DNA of 64,000 nt, from assembly GCA_964401685.1 (NCBI GenBank), contig CAYNZH010000008.1:1-64000 (forward strand). Direction: 5' to 3'. The translations under genes and the position numbers were made by a program. Below the pieces are notes generated by a model. It was not told where the DNA came from. It saw only the letters and a program-made list of their open reading frames with translations, and made no database searches. The stretch's first letter is position 1. Every line of letters starts with the position of its first letter. The stretch comes from DASRQK01 sp964401685 (lineage in GTDB: Bacteria > Bacteroidota > Bacteroidia > Sphingobacteriales > Sphingobacteriaceae). Shown here one piece after another: positions 27,007 to 34,114 of the stretch.

Positions 27007-27898
27007 TAGTTCCTTACGCCCACTGAGTTTGGGCTGTATGTCACTGGATCCCCATGATCCGGAGAGCCTGGACATTATAAGCCGGGCCATAGAACTTGGC
27101 ATAAATTATCTCGACACGGCCGACCTCTACGATCGAGGCTATAACGAGGAAATGGTTGGCCGGGCAATACGGAGCCAAAGGCACAACCTCTTCGTATCGA
27201 CAAAGGTCGGCAACCGCCTCCGGGCATCCGGGGACGGCTGGGACTGGGCGCCATCAAAGAAATACCTACTATCTGCTGTGGAAGAGAGCCTTCGGCGGCT
27301 AAAAACGGATTATATAGATCTCTATATGTTGCACGGAGGGACCAAAGAAGACCCCTTTGACGAGATCGTTGAAGCCTTTGAACGCCTGATCGAGCAAGGC
27401 AAGATCCGCGGCTACGGCTTGTCCTCTATTCGCCCCAATGTGATTCAGCGATACCTGACCCAATCCAATATATCCGCATTGATGATGCCCTACAGTGTGT
27501 TGGACAGACGCGCTGATACCCTAACTCCCTTTCTACAAGACAGTGGGATTGAGCTGATTGGAAGAGGTGCACTGGCTCAAGGATTACTCACAGGAAAGCA
27601 AAGCCGAGCCTATCTGCAGTACAGTGCCACGAAGGTAGAACATATACAGACCGAGCTCTGGAAGCTGGCAAGAAGTAACGATCTCAGTCCGATAGAGATG
27701 GCCATTGGTTATGCGTTGTCCAACAAGCAGATGAGCACACTGGTTCTGGGTATTAGGACCCAAGCACAATTGGACGATGTCGCACCTCTTTTGGCGAAAA
27801 TGCAAAGTGGGCAGAATAGCCTACGCCTGCAACCGCAGATCTGCCAGCAAGTTGATGAGATCCTGAGCCCACAGTTTTTTACCGAACATCTGGAGTGA
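26984..27898 (+). CDS. aldo/keto reductase
   Basis: This 304-residue NAD(P)H-dependent oxidoreductase has the (beta/alpha)8 fold. The catalytic tetrad is visible: Asp and Tyr in 'LDTADLYDRGYNEEMVG', Lys in 'FVSTKVG' and His in 'YMLHGG'. The coenzyme segment near the C-terminus includes 'LVLGIRTQAQLDD', in the position of the usual pyrophosphate-binding loop. The substrate is unknown. The ATG lies inside dedA, 23 bases before its stop. An AGGAGG sits just after this ATG rather than before it, but no later in-frame ATG preserves the first strand. Confidence 0.88.
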   Translation: MRRSNKFNSSLRPLSLGCMSLDPHDPESLDIISRAIELGINYLDTADLYDRGYNEEMVGRAIRSQRHNLFVSTKVGNRLRASGDGWDWAPSKKYLLSAVEESLRRLKTDYIDLYMLHGGTKEDPFDEIVEAFERLIEQGKIRGYGLSSIRPNVIQRYLTQSNISALMMPYSVLDRRADTLTPFLQDSGIELIGRGALAQGLLTGKQSRAYLQYSATKVEHIQTELWKLARSNDLSPIEMAIGYALSNKQMSTLVLGIRTQAQLDDVAPLLAKMQSGQNSLRLQPQICQQVDEILSPQFFTEHLE

Positions 27899-27907
27899 TA
27901 TTAATCT

Positions 27908-28762
27908 ATGTTGTGTATTGTCAATTTTCTGATTACCGCACTTTGGTTGCAGCCCGAACCACCCTTTCCCGCGCAGGATAGTACAGCCTCTGTGGACGCA
28001 ACGCTCAGCGTACAAACCTATTCCTTTCAAAAATATTCCCTTTCAGAGGCCATGAGCATGGCAAAAGAGGCTGGTTTTCATTCGATTGAGGTGTTTGACA
28101 ATCAAGATTTGTTTACAAACGAGTCAGGGAAGTTTCATTTTACAATGTCCGCTGAGGAAAAAGAGAGAATTAAATTCTTGCTTCGGGAGCACGATCTTGA
28201 GTTACAGGCGTATGGAGTTGTTCATGCGCGAAGTGAAGGCGAATGGAGGGAGCTCTTTACGTTCGCCGCCGAGCTCGGTATTCCGTATCTGATCGTCGAG
28301 CCGGACGCCAAATTTATGCCACTCATCGGGGTTTTGGCTAGCGAATCGGGGATTCATGTCGGGATCCACAACCATCCCAAACCTTCGCGATACTGGCATC
28401 CCGAGGAGATTGTTGAAGCCTTAGAATTGGCTGCCAGCCCATTTGTGGGCGCTTGTGCAGACGTCGGTCACTGGTTCAGGTCTGGGCTGGATCCTGTGGA
28501 CTGTCTGAGGCAGCTCAGCGGGAGGGTAAACTCCCTGCATTTAAAGGATTTGGCGCGGGTAGGGTCTGAGTTTGAACACCGTGTTATAGGGGAGGGGGAG
28601 ATTGATTTTAACGCGATCGTTTTGGAGCTAGTCGAGCAGGGTTTCCGGGGAAATTTTTCCGTTGAGTACGAGGCTCAGTGGGAGGATAATGCGGAGCAGA
28701 TTGCTCGGTCTTTGGGAAATTTTAGGGGAATTCTTTCTGTCAATGGATTGATTTCCAGGTAG
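27908..28762 (+). CDS. sugar phosphate isomerase/epimerase family (xylose isomerase-like TIM barrel)
   Basis: This 284-residue protein has a short hydrophobic N-terminus that may be a signal peptide (about 1-20), followed by an AP-endonuclease-2/IolE-like TIM barrel. Metal-site residues are seen in 'LIVEPD', 'GIHNHPKPSRY', 'ACADVGHW', 'SLHLKD', 'GEGEIDF' and 'SVEYE'. Many Bacteroidota carry such secreted barrels, whose sugar or inositol substrates are unknown. It follows the aldo/keto reductase by 9 bases, and the two may act on the same metabolite. A strong terminator follows. Confidence 0.82.
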   Translation: MLCIVNFLITALWLQPEPPFPAQDSTASVDATLSVQTYSFQKYSLSEAMSMAKEAGFHSIEVFDNQDLFTNESGKFHFTMSAEEKERIKFLLREHDLELQAYGVVHARSEGEWRELFTFAAELGIPYLIVEPDAKFMPLIGVLASESGIHVGIHNHPKPSRYWHPEEIVEALELAASPFVGACADVGHWFRSGLDPVDCLRQLSGRVNSLHLKDLARVGSEFEHRVIGEGEIDFNAIVLELVEQGFRGNFSVEYEAQWEDNAEQIARSLGNFRGILSVNGLISR

Positions 28763-28773
28763 GACGCGGTGCG

Positions 28774-28826
28774 AAACACAGCATTTTAGCCATTTTTTGG
28801 AAAAGAGGCTAAAATGCTGTGTTTTT
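28774..28826 (+). terminator. long-stem rho-independent terminator
   Basis: AAACACAGCATTTTAGCC (28774-28791) and GGCTAAAATGCTGTGTTT (28807-28824) form a perfect 18-bp stem with a 15-base loop, followed by Ts. It ends the plus-strand DedA-AKR-isomerase group. Because the stem is symmetric, it may also stop the minus-strand transcript of the acidic ORF, which ends at 28830. Confidence 0.85.
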
Positions 28827-28829
28827 CTC

Positions 28830-29009
28830 TTAGAAATCGTCGTCGTCGAAGTCATCGAAATCGTCGACATCATCCAGATCAAAGTCCTCGTCATCATCAA
28901 AGACCAAATCATTGCCCTCGTCATCGTCATCGGGTCCCAAGTGGTTTGCGATATCCAACTCCTCCGTTAAAAGCTCAAAATCCTCACTTTGAATCATCAT
29001 TTTTTTCAT
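28830..29009 (-). CDS. small highly acidic protein (59 aa)
   Basis: I translated this ORF by hand. It starts at ATG 29009 with AAGGAAG nine bases upstream and ends with TAA at 28830. The first 25 residues look ordinary (MKKMMIQSEDFELLTEEL). The last 33 are almost wholly Asp, Glu, Phe and Leu, with runs of D and DDF, ending in Phe. There is no signal peptide. I do not recognise a family. Acidic tails of this kind occur in proteins that mimic nucleic acid or bind ribosomes or RNA polymerase, but that is only a possibility. A ribosome-binding site, a full frame and a terminator placed right after it support a real gene. Confidence 0.65.
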   Translation of the reverse strand: MKKMMIQSEDFELLTEELDIANHLGPDDDDEGNDLVFDDDEDFDLDDVDDFDDFDDDDF

Positions 29010-29045
29010 ATTAATGCTTCCTTGAAATATGTTGTTTGCTTGGCT

Positions 29046-29079
29046 AAAATAGGAAGTTTTTGAGATGTATTCCTATTTT
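29046..29079 (-). terminator. stem-loop between scpB and the acidic ORF
   Basis: AAAATAGGAA (29046-29055) and TTCCTATTTT (29070-29079) form a 10-bp stem. On the minus strand it follows scpB by 45 bases and precedes the acidic ORF. The T-run is short, so it could be a weak terminator or a leader hairpin. Confidence 0.45.
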
Positions 29080-29123
29080 TTTCCAAAAATATTTCCGCAA
29101 TTAAAATATTGATAATTAGAGAA

Positions 29124-29675
29124 TTATTGGGAGCTCACTGTGCCGATCTCGTTTTCTGTCGGGGCTATTTCCTTCAATTTAGGCAGTTCTGAGCTATCAT
29201 TGATGCCAAAGTAATCCATAAGCATTTCACTCGTGCCGTACAGTAGAGGCCTGCCAACGGATTCGGATTTGCCAACGATTTTGATAAGTTCTTTCTCCAA
29301 AAGTCTTTGAACGGAATAGTCACAGTTCACCCCGCGTATATGTTCGATTTCCAATTTTGTGATAGGCTGCCTGTACGCGATAATAGCAAGGGTTTCCAGG
29401 GCCGCTTGGGACAGCCTTTTCTTGGAACGGTGACTTTGCATTTTGTTGACCACCTCGTGATAATGAGCTTTGGTCAAAAATTGATAGCTGTTATTGATGA
29501 AATGCAGCGCCAACACAGAGTCTGGATTGGCATACTTGTGTTGGATTTCCGCCAAATGGCCTTTCAATTCACTGGAGGTCAATTTACAGTCGGAAAGCAG
29601 ATGAAGCAATTCTTCCTCGGAAATACCGTGCTCGGCGGCAAAGATCAGTGCTTCTATTTGAAGTGGTAGTGACAT
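29124..29675 (-). CDS. scpB: segregation and condensation protein B
   Basis: This 183-residue kleisin-associated protein binds ScpA and SMC in the bacterial condensin. The tandem winged helices are visible: 'QIEALIFAAEHGISEEEL' at the N-terminus, then 'LSQAALETLAIIAYRQPITKLEIEHIRGVNCDYSVQRLLEKELI' and 'VGRPLLYGTSEMLMDYFGI', all diagnostic of ScpB. scpA is not nearby. It follows the PQQ-type dehydrogenase gene by 9 bases. Confidence 0.95.
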   Translation of the reverse strand: MSLPLQIEALIFAAEHGISEEELLHLLSDCKLTSSELKGHLAEIQHKYANPDSVLALHFINNSYQFLTKAHYHEVVNKMQSHRSKKRLSQAALETLAIIAYRQPITKLEIEHIRGVNCDYSVQRLLEKELIKIVGKSESVGRPLLYGTSEMLMDYFGINDSSELPKLKEIAPTENEIGTVSSQ

Positions 29676-29684
29676 GATAAAGAA

Positions 29685-30857
29685 TTAGTTATCATTTACA
29701 GGAGCCAACCTCAAAAGCATCCCCGGCCCTTCAGTCAATACGTAGATATATCCCTCTTTATCTTGGGTCACATGACGCACGCGACCGACCTGATCGAGCA
29801 ATTTTTCCTCGTGTGAATAACGCCCATTTTCCACAACCACACGTGCGACGTGCGTCAGTACCAAAGATCCGGAGAAGATATTTCCCTTCCATTCCGGAAA
29901 TTTGTCCCCCGTGTAGAGCATAAGTCCGCAGGTTGCAATTGAAGGCGTCCAGTAATGTATAGGTTGCTGCATTCCTTCTTGTTCAGTCTGTTTGGTAATT
30001 TCCGTTCCATCATAGTTGATGCCGTAGGTGATCACAGGCCAACCGTAATTTTTACCCTTTTCCACGATATTCAATTCGTCGCCGCCCCGAGGGCCGTGTT
30101 CCGTTGCATAAATCCTATTGTTTTCGGAGTCGAAAACCATTCCCTGAATATTTCTATGTCCATAAGACCAAATGCTTGGCATTGCCCCGATCGTGTTTAC
30201 GAAGGGATTATCCGCTGGAATTCGCCCATCATCGTGTAATCTGTGCACTTTGCCCATGTCATTGGTCAGGTCCTGTGCATTTTCTTTAATCCCCCGGTCA
30301 CCGGTCCCAAAGTAAAGGTACCCGTCCCGGTCGAAAATGATTCTGCTGCCAAAATGAACGCCGGCACGAGTCATCGGTTGGGTATGGTAAAGTTCTTCAA
30401 GATCAGTTGCCTGGTCGCCATCGAGTTTGAAGCGGAGCAGAGCCGTGCTGCCACCTTCGCCACCGGGCTTTGCATAAGTGGCATAAATCCAGCCATTTTC
30501 ATCATAGGATGGATGGGTCTGAATGTCTAATAATCCTCCTTGCCCCCGTTGGTATACGTCTGGAAATCCCTGAACCTTCCTTTCTGAATAATTACCGTTT
30601 TCGAAAATCAATATTTCGCCCTTACGTTCGGTCAGCAACATTTTGCCATCGGGAAGAAACGTCATTCCCCAGGGATTCTCCATTCCCGTATGCAGGGTGT
30701 CAACATAAAAATTAAGCTGTTCGGACGCAACGGGTTCGCCACTTCTTTCGCGTTCGGATTTTTCCCCCTGGCTGATATTGTTTGAACATGCCATAAAGAT
30801 GACACTGAGCAGGCAAACGAGCCCACCCAAAGAACCAAGGTTTCTATGTGTATTCAT
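29685..30857 (-). CDS. PQQ-dependent sugar dehydrogenase-like lipoprotein (soluble GDH family)
   Basis: This 390-residue lipoprotein (lipobox FMAC, Cys24) has a six-bladed propeller like soluble PQQ glucose dehydrogenase and HHIP/YliI. Signatures are 'NPWGMTFLPDGKMLLTERKGEI', 'GQGGLLDIQTHP', 'GVHFGSRIIFDRDGYLYFGTGDRG', 'YGHRNIQGMVFD' and 'TEHGPRGGDELNIV'. The catalytic His is probably the one in 'AGVHFGSR' or 'SYGHRNIQG'. It would oxidise an aldose outside the inner membrane if PQQ is available. No PQQ synthesis genes are in view. Confidence 0.88.
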   Translation of the reverse strand: MNTHRNLGSLGGLVCLLSVIFMACSNNISQGEKSERERSGEPVASEQLNFYVDTLHTGMENPWGMTFLPDGKMLLTERKGEILIFENGNYSERKVQGFPDVYQRGQGGLLDIQTHPSYDENGWIYATYAKPGGEGGSTALLRFKLDGDQATDLEELYHTQPMTRAGVHFGSRIIFDRDGYLYFGTGDRGIKENAQDLTNDMGKVHRLHDDGRIPADNPFVNTIGAMPSIWSYGHRNIQGMVFDSENNRIYATEHGPRGGDELNIVEKGKNYGWPVITYGINYDGTEITKQTEQEGMQQPIHYWTPSIATCGLMLYTGDKFPEWKGNIFSGSLVLTHVARVVVENGRYSHEEKLLDQVGRVRHVTQDKEGYIYVLTEGPGMLLRLAPVNDN

Positions 30858-31017
30858 AAGACAGGATTAATTTTCTGTTTTTACCACTCAAATATACAGA
30901 TATTCTTCTAATACTGGGGTCGTCGCGACAAGACATATTGTCATACGATTGCCTGATGCTCATGACTTTTTGTCCGAATAAGCGGCACATTTAGCCGATT
31001 TCCCTCTGTTTTTTGCC

Positions 31018-31045
31018 TTGGAACGAATGTTGAATTCTCTATAAT
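31018..31045 (+). promoter_or_regulatory. candidate promoter of hsp20, unlike the others in this window
   Basis: TTGGAA (31018-31023), 16 bases, TATAAT (31040-31045) resembles an E. coli-type -35/-10 pair. The same stretch also reads as GG (31020-31021), 10 bases, GA (31032-31033), one mismatch from the sigma-54 GG-N10-GC core. It lacks the TAnnTTTG element. Which sigma factor uses it is unknown. Confidence 0.35.
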
Positions 31046-31090
31046 ACATTTTAAAAACTAGAACATATAACAAAATAAAAAGGAGTAATT

Positions 31091-31531
31091 ATGAATTTGG
31101 TAAAATTAAAAAACGGCAACACCCCTACAAGCGTAAGTCACTTTATGGATGAGTTTTTCAACCCATTTTTTGCAGATACTCGCGTAGCAGAGCGTGCATT
31201 GACTCGCGTTCCAGCGGTGAACATTGCGGAAAGCCAGGATGCATATCACGTTGAGGTGATCGCTCCAGGTATGGATAAGTCCGATTTCAAAATTGGCGTG
31301 GAAGGCGACGTACTTAGCATTTCGGCGCAGAAAGAATCAGAAGTCGAGGAAGAAACCAAAAAATTCCGTAAACGGGAATACCGTTTTGGTTCTTTCACCA
31401 GGAGGTTTAATCTTCCTGAGAGCATTGATCACAATAAGATCGAGGCGGTCTATAAGGACGGTATCCTCGCTATCGAGATTGGCAAAAAAGAAGAGGCTAA
31501 ATTGATTTCCAAAGAGATTTCAGTAAAGTAA
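31091..31531 (+). CDS. Hsp20/alpha-crystallin family small heat shock protein
   Basis: This 146-residue holdase has an alpha-crystallin domain at about 42-135, including 'VNIAESQDAYHVEVIAPGMDKSDFKIGVEGDVLSISAQ' and the family's 'AxxxDGILxIxI' strand near 122-130 (AVYKDGILAIEI). A strong ribosome-binding site (AAGGAG) lies 9 bases before the ATG. The C-terminal I-x-I anchor appears as 'ISKEISVK'. It binds unfolding proteins under stress. It is monocistronic, with 233 bases of upstream DNA and a terminator behind it. Confidence 0.95.
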   Translation: MNLVKLKNGNTPTSVSHFMDEFFNPFFADTRVAERALTRVPAVNIAESQDAYHVEVIAPGMDKSDFKIGVEGDVLSISAQKESEVEEETKKFRKREYRFGSFTRRFNLPESIDHNKIEAVYKDGILAIEIGKKEEAKLISKEISVK

Positions 31532-31560
31532 TAGGGGTAACCATCCCTAACGTAAGCGTA

Positions 31561-31594
31561 AACCGGTGCAGGATTATCTGTGCCGGTTTTTTTT
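31561..31594 (+). terminator. rho-independent terminator of hsp20
   Basis: AACCGGTGCAG (31561-31571) pairs with CTGTGCCGGTT (31578-31588) through 11 positions, two of them G-U, followed by a T-run to 31594. The T-run touches the stop codon of the convergent thioesterase gene. Confidence 0.85.
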
Positions 31595-32051
31595 ATGCCT
31601 TATCCGCAGAGCGCTGTCCTACGATTTCTATATCCTTTGCTTGAGGAATCTGGTTGATAAACTTGTCCCATTCAGGAGGGAGGGCCGTCAATTTGCGTGT
31701 CTCGAGATTGAGCCAGGCTCCGTCGGCGTTTACGACTGCGCACAGCGTGCCGTCTTTTCTGAAAATCTCATGCTTGAAGGAAAAACGGGAGTTTTCCCAA
31801 TTGTATCGGGTCATCTCTACAGTGACCTTGATAAAGTCGTCCAACTTGACCTCGCGCAGGTAAATCAATTCTTCCCTAAACAGGATAGGGCCAATTTTCG
31901 CAGCGGCAAACATATCCAGGGACAAACCTGTCTTTTTGAGCATATTGCTTCTAGCCTGTGCACCATAATCCGCATACGCCGAGTGCCGCATGTGCCGGTT
32001 CGCATCGATCTGTGCCCAGATCACCTGGCCTTCGAAAAATATATTCTCCAT
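31593..32051 (-). CDS. acyl-CoA thioesterase (4HBT hot-dog fold)
   Basis: This 152-residue hot-dog protein has 'GQVIWAQIDANRHMRHSAYADYGAQARSNML', matching the 'D.nRHmnn..Y....d.aR' active-site helix of the 4-hydroxybenzoyl-CoA thioesterase family, with Asp as the likely catalytic residue. A second hot-dog thioesterase (35094-35507) is present in this window. The substrate is unknown. It is convergent with hsp20. Confidence 0.85.
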   Translation of the reverse strand: MENIFFEGQVIWAQIDANRHMRHSAYADYGAQARSNMLKKTGLSLDMFAAAKIGPILFREELIYLREVKLDDFIKVTVEMTRYNWENSRFSFKHEIFRKDGTLCAVVNADGAWLNLETRKLTALPPEWDKFINQIPQAKDIEIVGQRSADKA

Positions 32052-32063
32052 AGACTCAAAGAT

Positions 32064-32097
32064 AAAAAAAAATCAGCACCGACTATGCGATGCTGAT
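32064..32097 (-). terminator. rho-independent terminator of the rpsF-rpsR-rplI operon
   Basis: On the minus strand ATCAGCA (32091-32097) pairs with TGCTGAT (32072-32078), followed by at least eight Ts (32064-32071). It lies 26 bases after the rplI stop. A T-run also follows on the plus strand. Confidence 0.8.
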
Positions 32098-32122
32098 CTG
32101 TTTTTTTCCTATTGAAGGGGGA

Positions 32123-32566
32123 TTATTCTCCTACAACTTCAAATGGAACCTGAACTTTGACTTCTTTGTGAAGATTCAGGTTAGCAAGGTATTCACCCAA
32201 AACCTTAGGTTCTTCCTCAAAGGTAATTCTGCGGCGATCTACGTCAAATCCTTCTTTTTTCAACGCATCTGCAATCTGAATGCTGTTGATCGATCCGAAA
32301 ATCTTACCGGATTCGCCTGCTTTGGCACCAATCGATAATTTTACGTTTTCCAGCTTTTCAGCGAGGGCAAGAGCGTCTTTTTTGATCTTTTCTTGTTTGA
32401 ACTGAACCTGTCTGATGTTCTCGGCCAATACTTTACGGGCTGACTCGGTCGCAGAAATTGCCAATCCCTGAGGAATGAGGTAATTTCTTCCGTATCCCGG
32501 CTTTACCGTGACGATATCGTCCTTCTCGCCAAGTTTTTTGATGTCTTGTTTTAAGATAACTTCCAT
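32123..32566 (-). CDS. rplI: 50S ribosomal protein L9
   Basis: This 147-residue L9 has the signature 'GYGRNYLIPQGLAISAT' at residues 24-40 and the long connecting helix before the C-terminal rRNA-binding domain. It is the last gene of rpsF-rpsR-rplI, a common bacterial order, 13 bases after rpsR. Confidence 0.97.
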   Translation of the reverse strand: MEVILKQDIKKLGEKDDIVTVKPGYGRNYLIPQGLAISATESARKVLAENIRQVQFKQEKIKKDALALAEKLENVKLSIGAKAGESGKIFGSINSIQIADALKKEGFDVDRRRITFEEEPKVLGEYLANLNLHKEVKVQVPFEVVGE

Positions 32567-32579
32567 GTCAATTCCCTCC

Positions 32580-32843
32580 TTATTTTAATGAATCAGCTAC
32601 GTAAGGCAATAGTCCCACGTGTCTGGCACGTTTCACAGCTTGTGCAATTTTACGTTGAAATTTCAACGATGTACCTGTCAAACGGCGTGGTAGGATTTTA
32701 CCTTGGTCATTAATGAATTTCAAAAGGAAATTCGCATCCTTATAATCGATGTACTTAATGCCATTCTTTTTGAATCGGCAGTATTTTTTACGATTGTCCT
32801 CTACTTTAGGGGCGGTTACGTATTGAATTTGTTCTTTTGCCAT
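32580..32843 (-). CDS. rpsR: 30S ribosomal protein S18
   Basis: This 87-residue S18 has the signature 'IDYKDANFLLKFINDQGKILPRRLTGTSLKFQRKIAQAVKRARHVGLLPY' (split across residues about 32-81). S18 pairs with S6 on the 30S platform. It overlaps rpsF by one base. Only one Cys remains in the N-terminal region, so this is a zinc-independent form. Confidence 0.97.
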   Translation of the reverse strand: MAKEQIQYVTAPKVEDNRKKYCRFKKNGIKYIDYKDANFLLKFINDQGKILPRRLTGTSLKFQRKIAQAVKRARHVGLLPYVADSLK

Positions 32844-33214
32844 TATTTCGCTGCCTCCTCTGCTTTAGGTTCTTCTTTTTTCCGGTTAAATGCACCACTG
32901 CGCTTTTTCTCATTGTAGGCAACAGCGTGTTTATCCAATGAAACAGTAAGGAAACGCATGATTCGCTCATCACGTCTGTATTCGGTTTCCAGTTTACTGA
33001 TCAATTCACCTGGAGCCTTAAATTCAGTTAGGTGATAGTATCCGGTTGTCTTTTTTTCAATCGGATACGCTAATTTTTTCAGACCCCAATTATCTTCATG
33101 GATAATTTCGGCTCCGCCTTCTGACAGGATGTTTTTGAATTTGGCAATTGCCTCTTTCGTAGCATCTTCTGAAAGCAACGGGGTCAGAATGATTACGGTT
33201 TCGTACTGTGACAT
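32843..33214 (-). CDS. rpsF: 30S ribosomal protein S6
   Basis: This 123-residue S6 has 'YETVIILTPLLSEDATKEAIAKF' at the start and 'NWGLKKLAYPIEKKTTGYYHLTEF' in the middle. The C-terminal tail is rich in Lys and Glu. It leads the rpsF-rpsR-rplI operon. A Bacteroidetes-type promoter lies 60 bases upstream, and a short hairpin sits at the expected 5' end of the mRNA, where an S6:S18 autoregulatory leader is found in many bacteria. Confidence 0.97.
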   Translation of the reverse strand: MSQYETVIILTPLLSEDATKEAIAKFKNILSEGGAEIIHEDNWGLKKLAYPIEKKTTGYYHLTEFKAPGELISKLETEYRRDERIMRFLTVSLDKHAVAYNEKKRSGAFNRKKEEPKAEEAAK

Positions 33215-33251
33215 ACTTAATTTTAAAATTTACTTATAAATTTGTTTTTAA

Positions 33252-33270
33252 CCCGAAAAATCTCTTCGGG
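33252..33270 (-). promoter_or_regulatory. hairpin at the 5' end of the rpsF mRNA
   Basis: On the minus strand CCCGAA and TTCGGG (33265-33270 and 33252-33257) form a 6-bp stem with a 7-base loop, starting 3-4 bases after the -7 element. It could be an S6:S18 binding site or a simple stabilising hairpin. There is no T-run, so it is not a terminator. Confidence 0.4.
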
Positions 33271-33273
33271 CTG

Positions 33274-33304
33274 CAAATGTACTTATAATCCAGGGATATT
33301 CAAA
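33274..33304 (-). promoter_or_regulatory. rpsF operon promoter, Bacteroidetes type
   Basis: On the minus strand TTTG (33301-33304), 19 bases, TACATTTG (33274-33281) matches the TTTG-N19-TAnnTTTG consensus exactly. Transcription should start about 33267-33271. Confidence 0.75.
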
Positions 33305-33333
33305 GCACTAAATCTCGATTTATTTCAGAAATG

Positions 33334-33365
33334 TTTGTTTATACTAGATTATTGCCCTATATTTG
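33334..33365 (+). promoter_or_regulatory. rplU-rpmA promoter, Bacteroidetes type
   Basis: TTTG (33334-33337), 20 bases, TATATTTG (33358-33365) fits the phylum consensus and is followed by a leader of roughly 30 bases before rplU. It is divergent from the rpsF promoter 30 bases away. Confidence 0.75.
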
Positions 33366-33399
33366 CAGTCGAATTTTAAAACAATTTAATTAATTAACA

Positions 33400-33711
33400 A
33401 TGTACGCAATAGTAAATATAGCCGGACAGCAATTCAAAGTTGCAAAAGACCAGTATCTTTTTGTGCATAGGCTTCAAGGAGATGAGGGCGCTAGTATTGA
33501 ATTTGACAATGTATTGTTAGCAGAGAACGAGGGCAAATTTACAGTTGGTGCGCCAACTGTTGAGGGAGCTAAGGTTTCAGCTAAGATTCTGTCACATTTA
33601 AAGGGAGAGAAAGTCATCGTTTTCAAAAAGAAACGCCGTAAGGGTTACAAGAAGAAAAACGGACACAGACAGCAGTTTTCTAAGATTCAGATCACTGGTA
33701 TTACGCTGTAA
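33400..33711 (+). CDS. rplU: 50S ribosomal protein L21
   Basis: This 103-residue L21 starts 'MYAIVNIAGQQFKVAKDQ' and ends with the signature 'KKRRKGYKKKNGHRQQFSKIQITGI', both diagnostic. It is followed by rpmA after 72 bases, the usual rplU-rpmA pair. Confidence 0.97.
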   Translation: MYAIVNIAGQQFKVAKDQYLFVHRLQGDEGASIEFDNVLLAENEGKFTVGAPTVEGAKVSAKILSHLKGEKVIVFKKKRRKGYKKKNGHRQQFSKIQITGITL

Positions 33712-33783
33712 TCGTATCGGTGACGGAGAAACAATTTGATTTTTAAAATTTTAGGGCAATCCTAAGCATAAAATAGAGATAAA

Positions 33784-34050
33784 ATGGCGCATAAAAAAGG
33801 TGCTGGTAGTTCCAAGAACGGCCGTGAGTCACACAGTAAGCGATTGGGCGTAAAAATATTTGGCGGTCAAGCTGCAATAGCAGGAAACATCATTGTACGT
33901 CAAAGAGGTACACAACATCATCCTGGTGCAAATGTTGGTATAGGCAAGGATCATACCTTGTTTGCTTTGGTCGACGGAAAAGTAGTTTTTCGCAAAAAAG
34001 CGGACAACAAATCTTATGTTTCTGTTTTGCCAGTTGAGCAAGCAGACTAA
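33784..34050 (+). CDS. rpmA: 50S ribosomal protein L27
   Basis: This 88-residue L27 starts with 'MAHKKGAGSSKNGRESHSKRLG', the tail that reaches the peptidyl-transferase centre, and has 'GNIIVRQRGTQHHPGANVGIGKDHTLFA'. It lacks the cleavable N-terminal extension seen in Firmicutes. A strong terminator follows. Confidence 0.97.
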   Translation: MAHKKGAGSSKNGRESHSKRLGVKIFGGQAAIAGNIIVRQRGTQHHPGANVGIGKDHTLFALVDGKVVFRKKADNKSYVSVLPVEQAD

Positions 34051-34080
34051 GTAGCCTTTAGTAAAAGAAAATTTAATGTT

Positions 34081-34114
34081 AAAAAAGCATCTACGAATCG
34101 TAGGTGCTTTTTTT
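34081..34114 (+). terminator. rho-independent terminator after rpmA
   Basis: AAAAAAGCATCTACG pairs with CGTAGGTGCTTTTTT around a 3-base loop (one G-U pair), with the T-run ending at 34114. It overlaps the end of the convergent BrkB-family gene (stop at 34091), and the A-run makes it usable in both directions. Confidence 0.85.

Noticed and set aside
28774..28826. Long perfect inverted repeat as a transposon end
   Set aside because: The pair is 15 bases apart, ends in a T-run and sits just after a stop codon, all fitting a terminator. No transposase is near.
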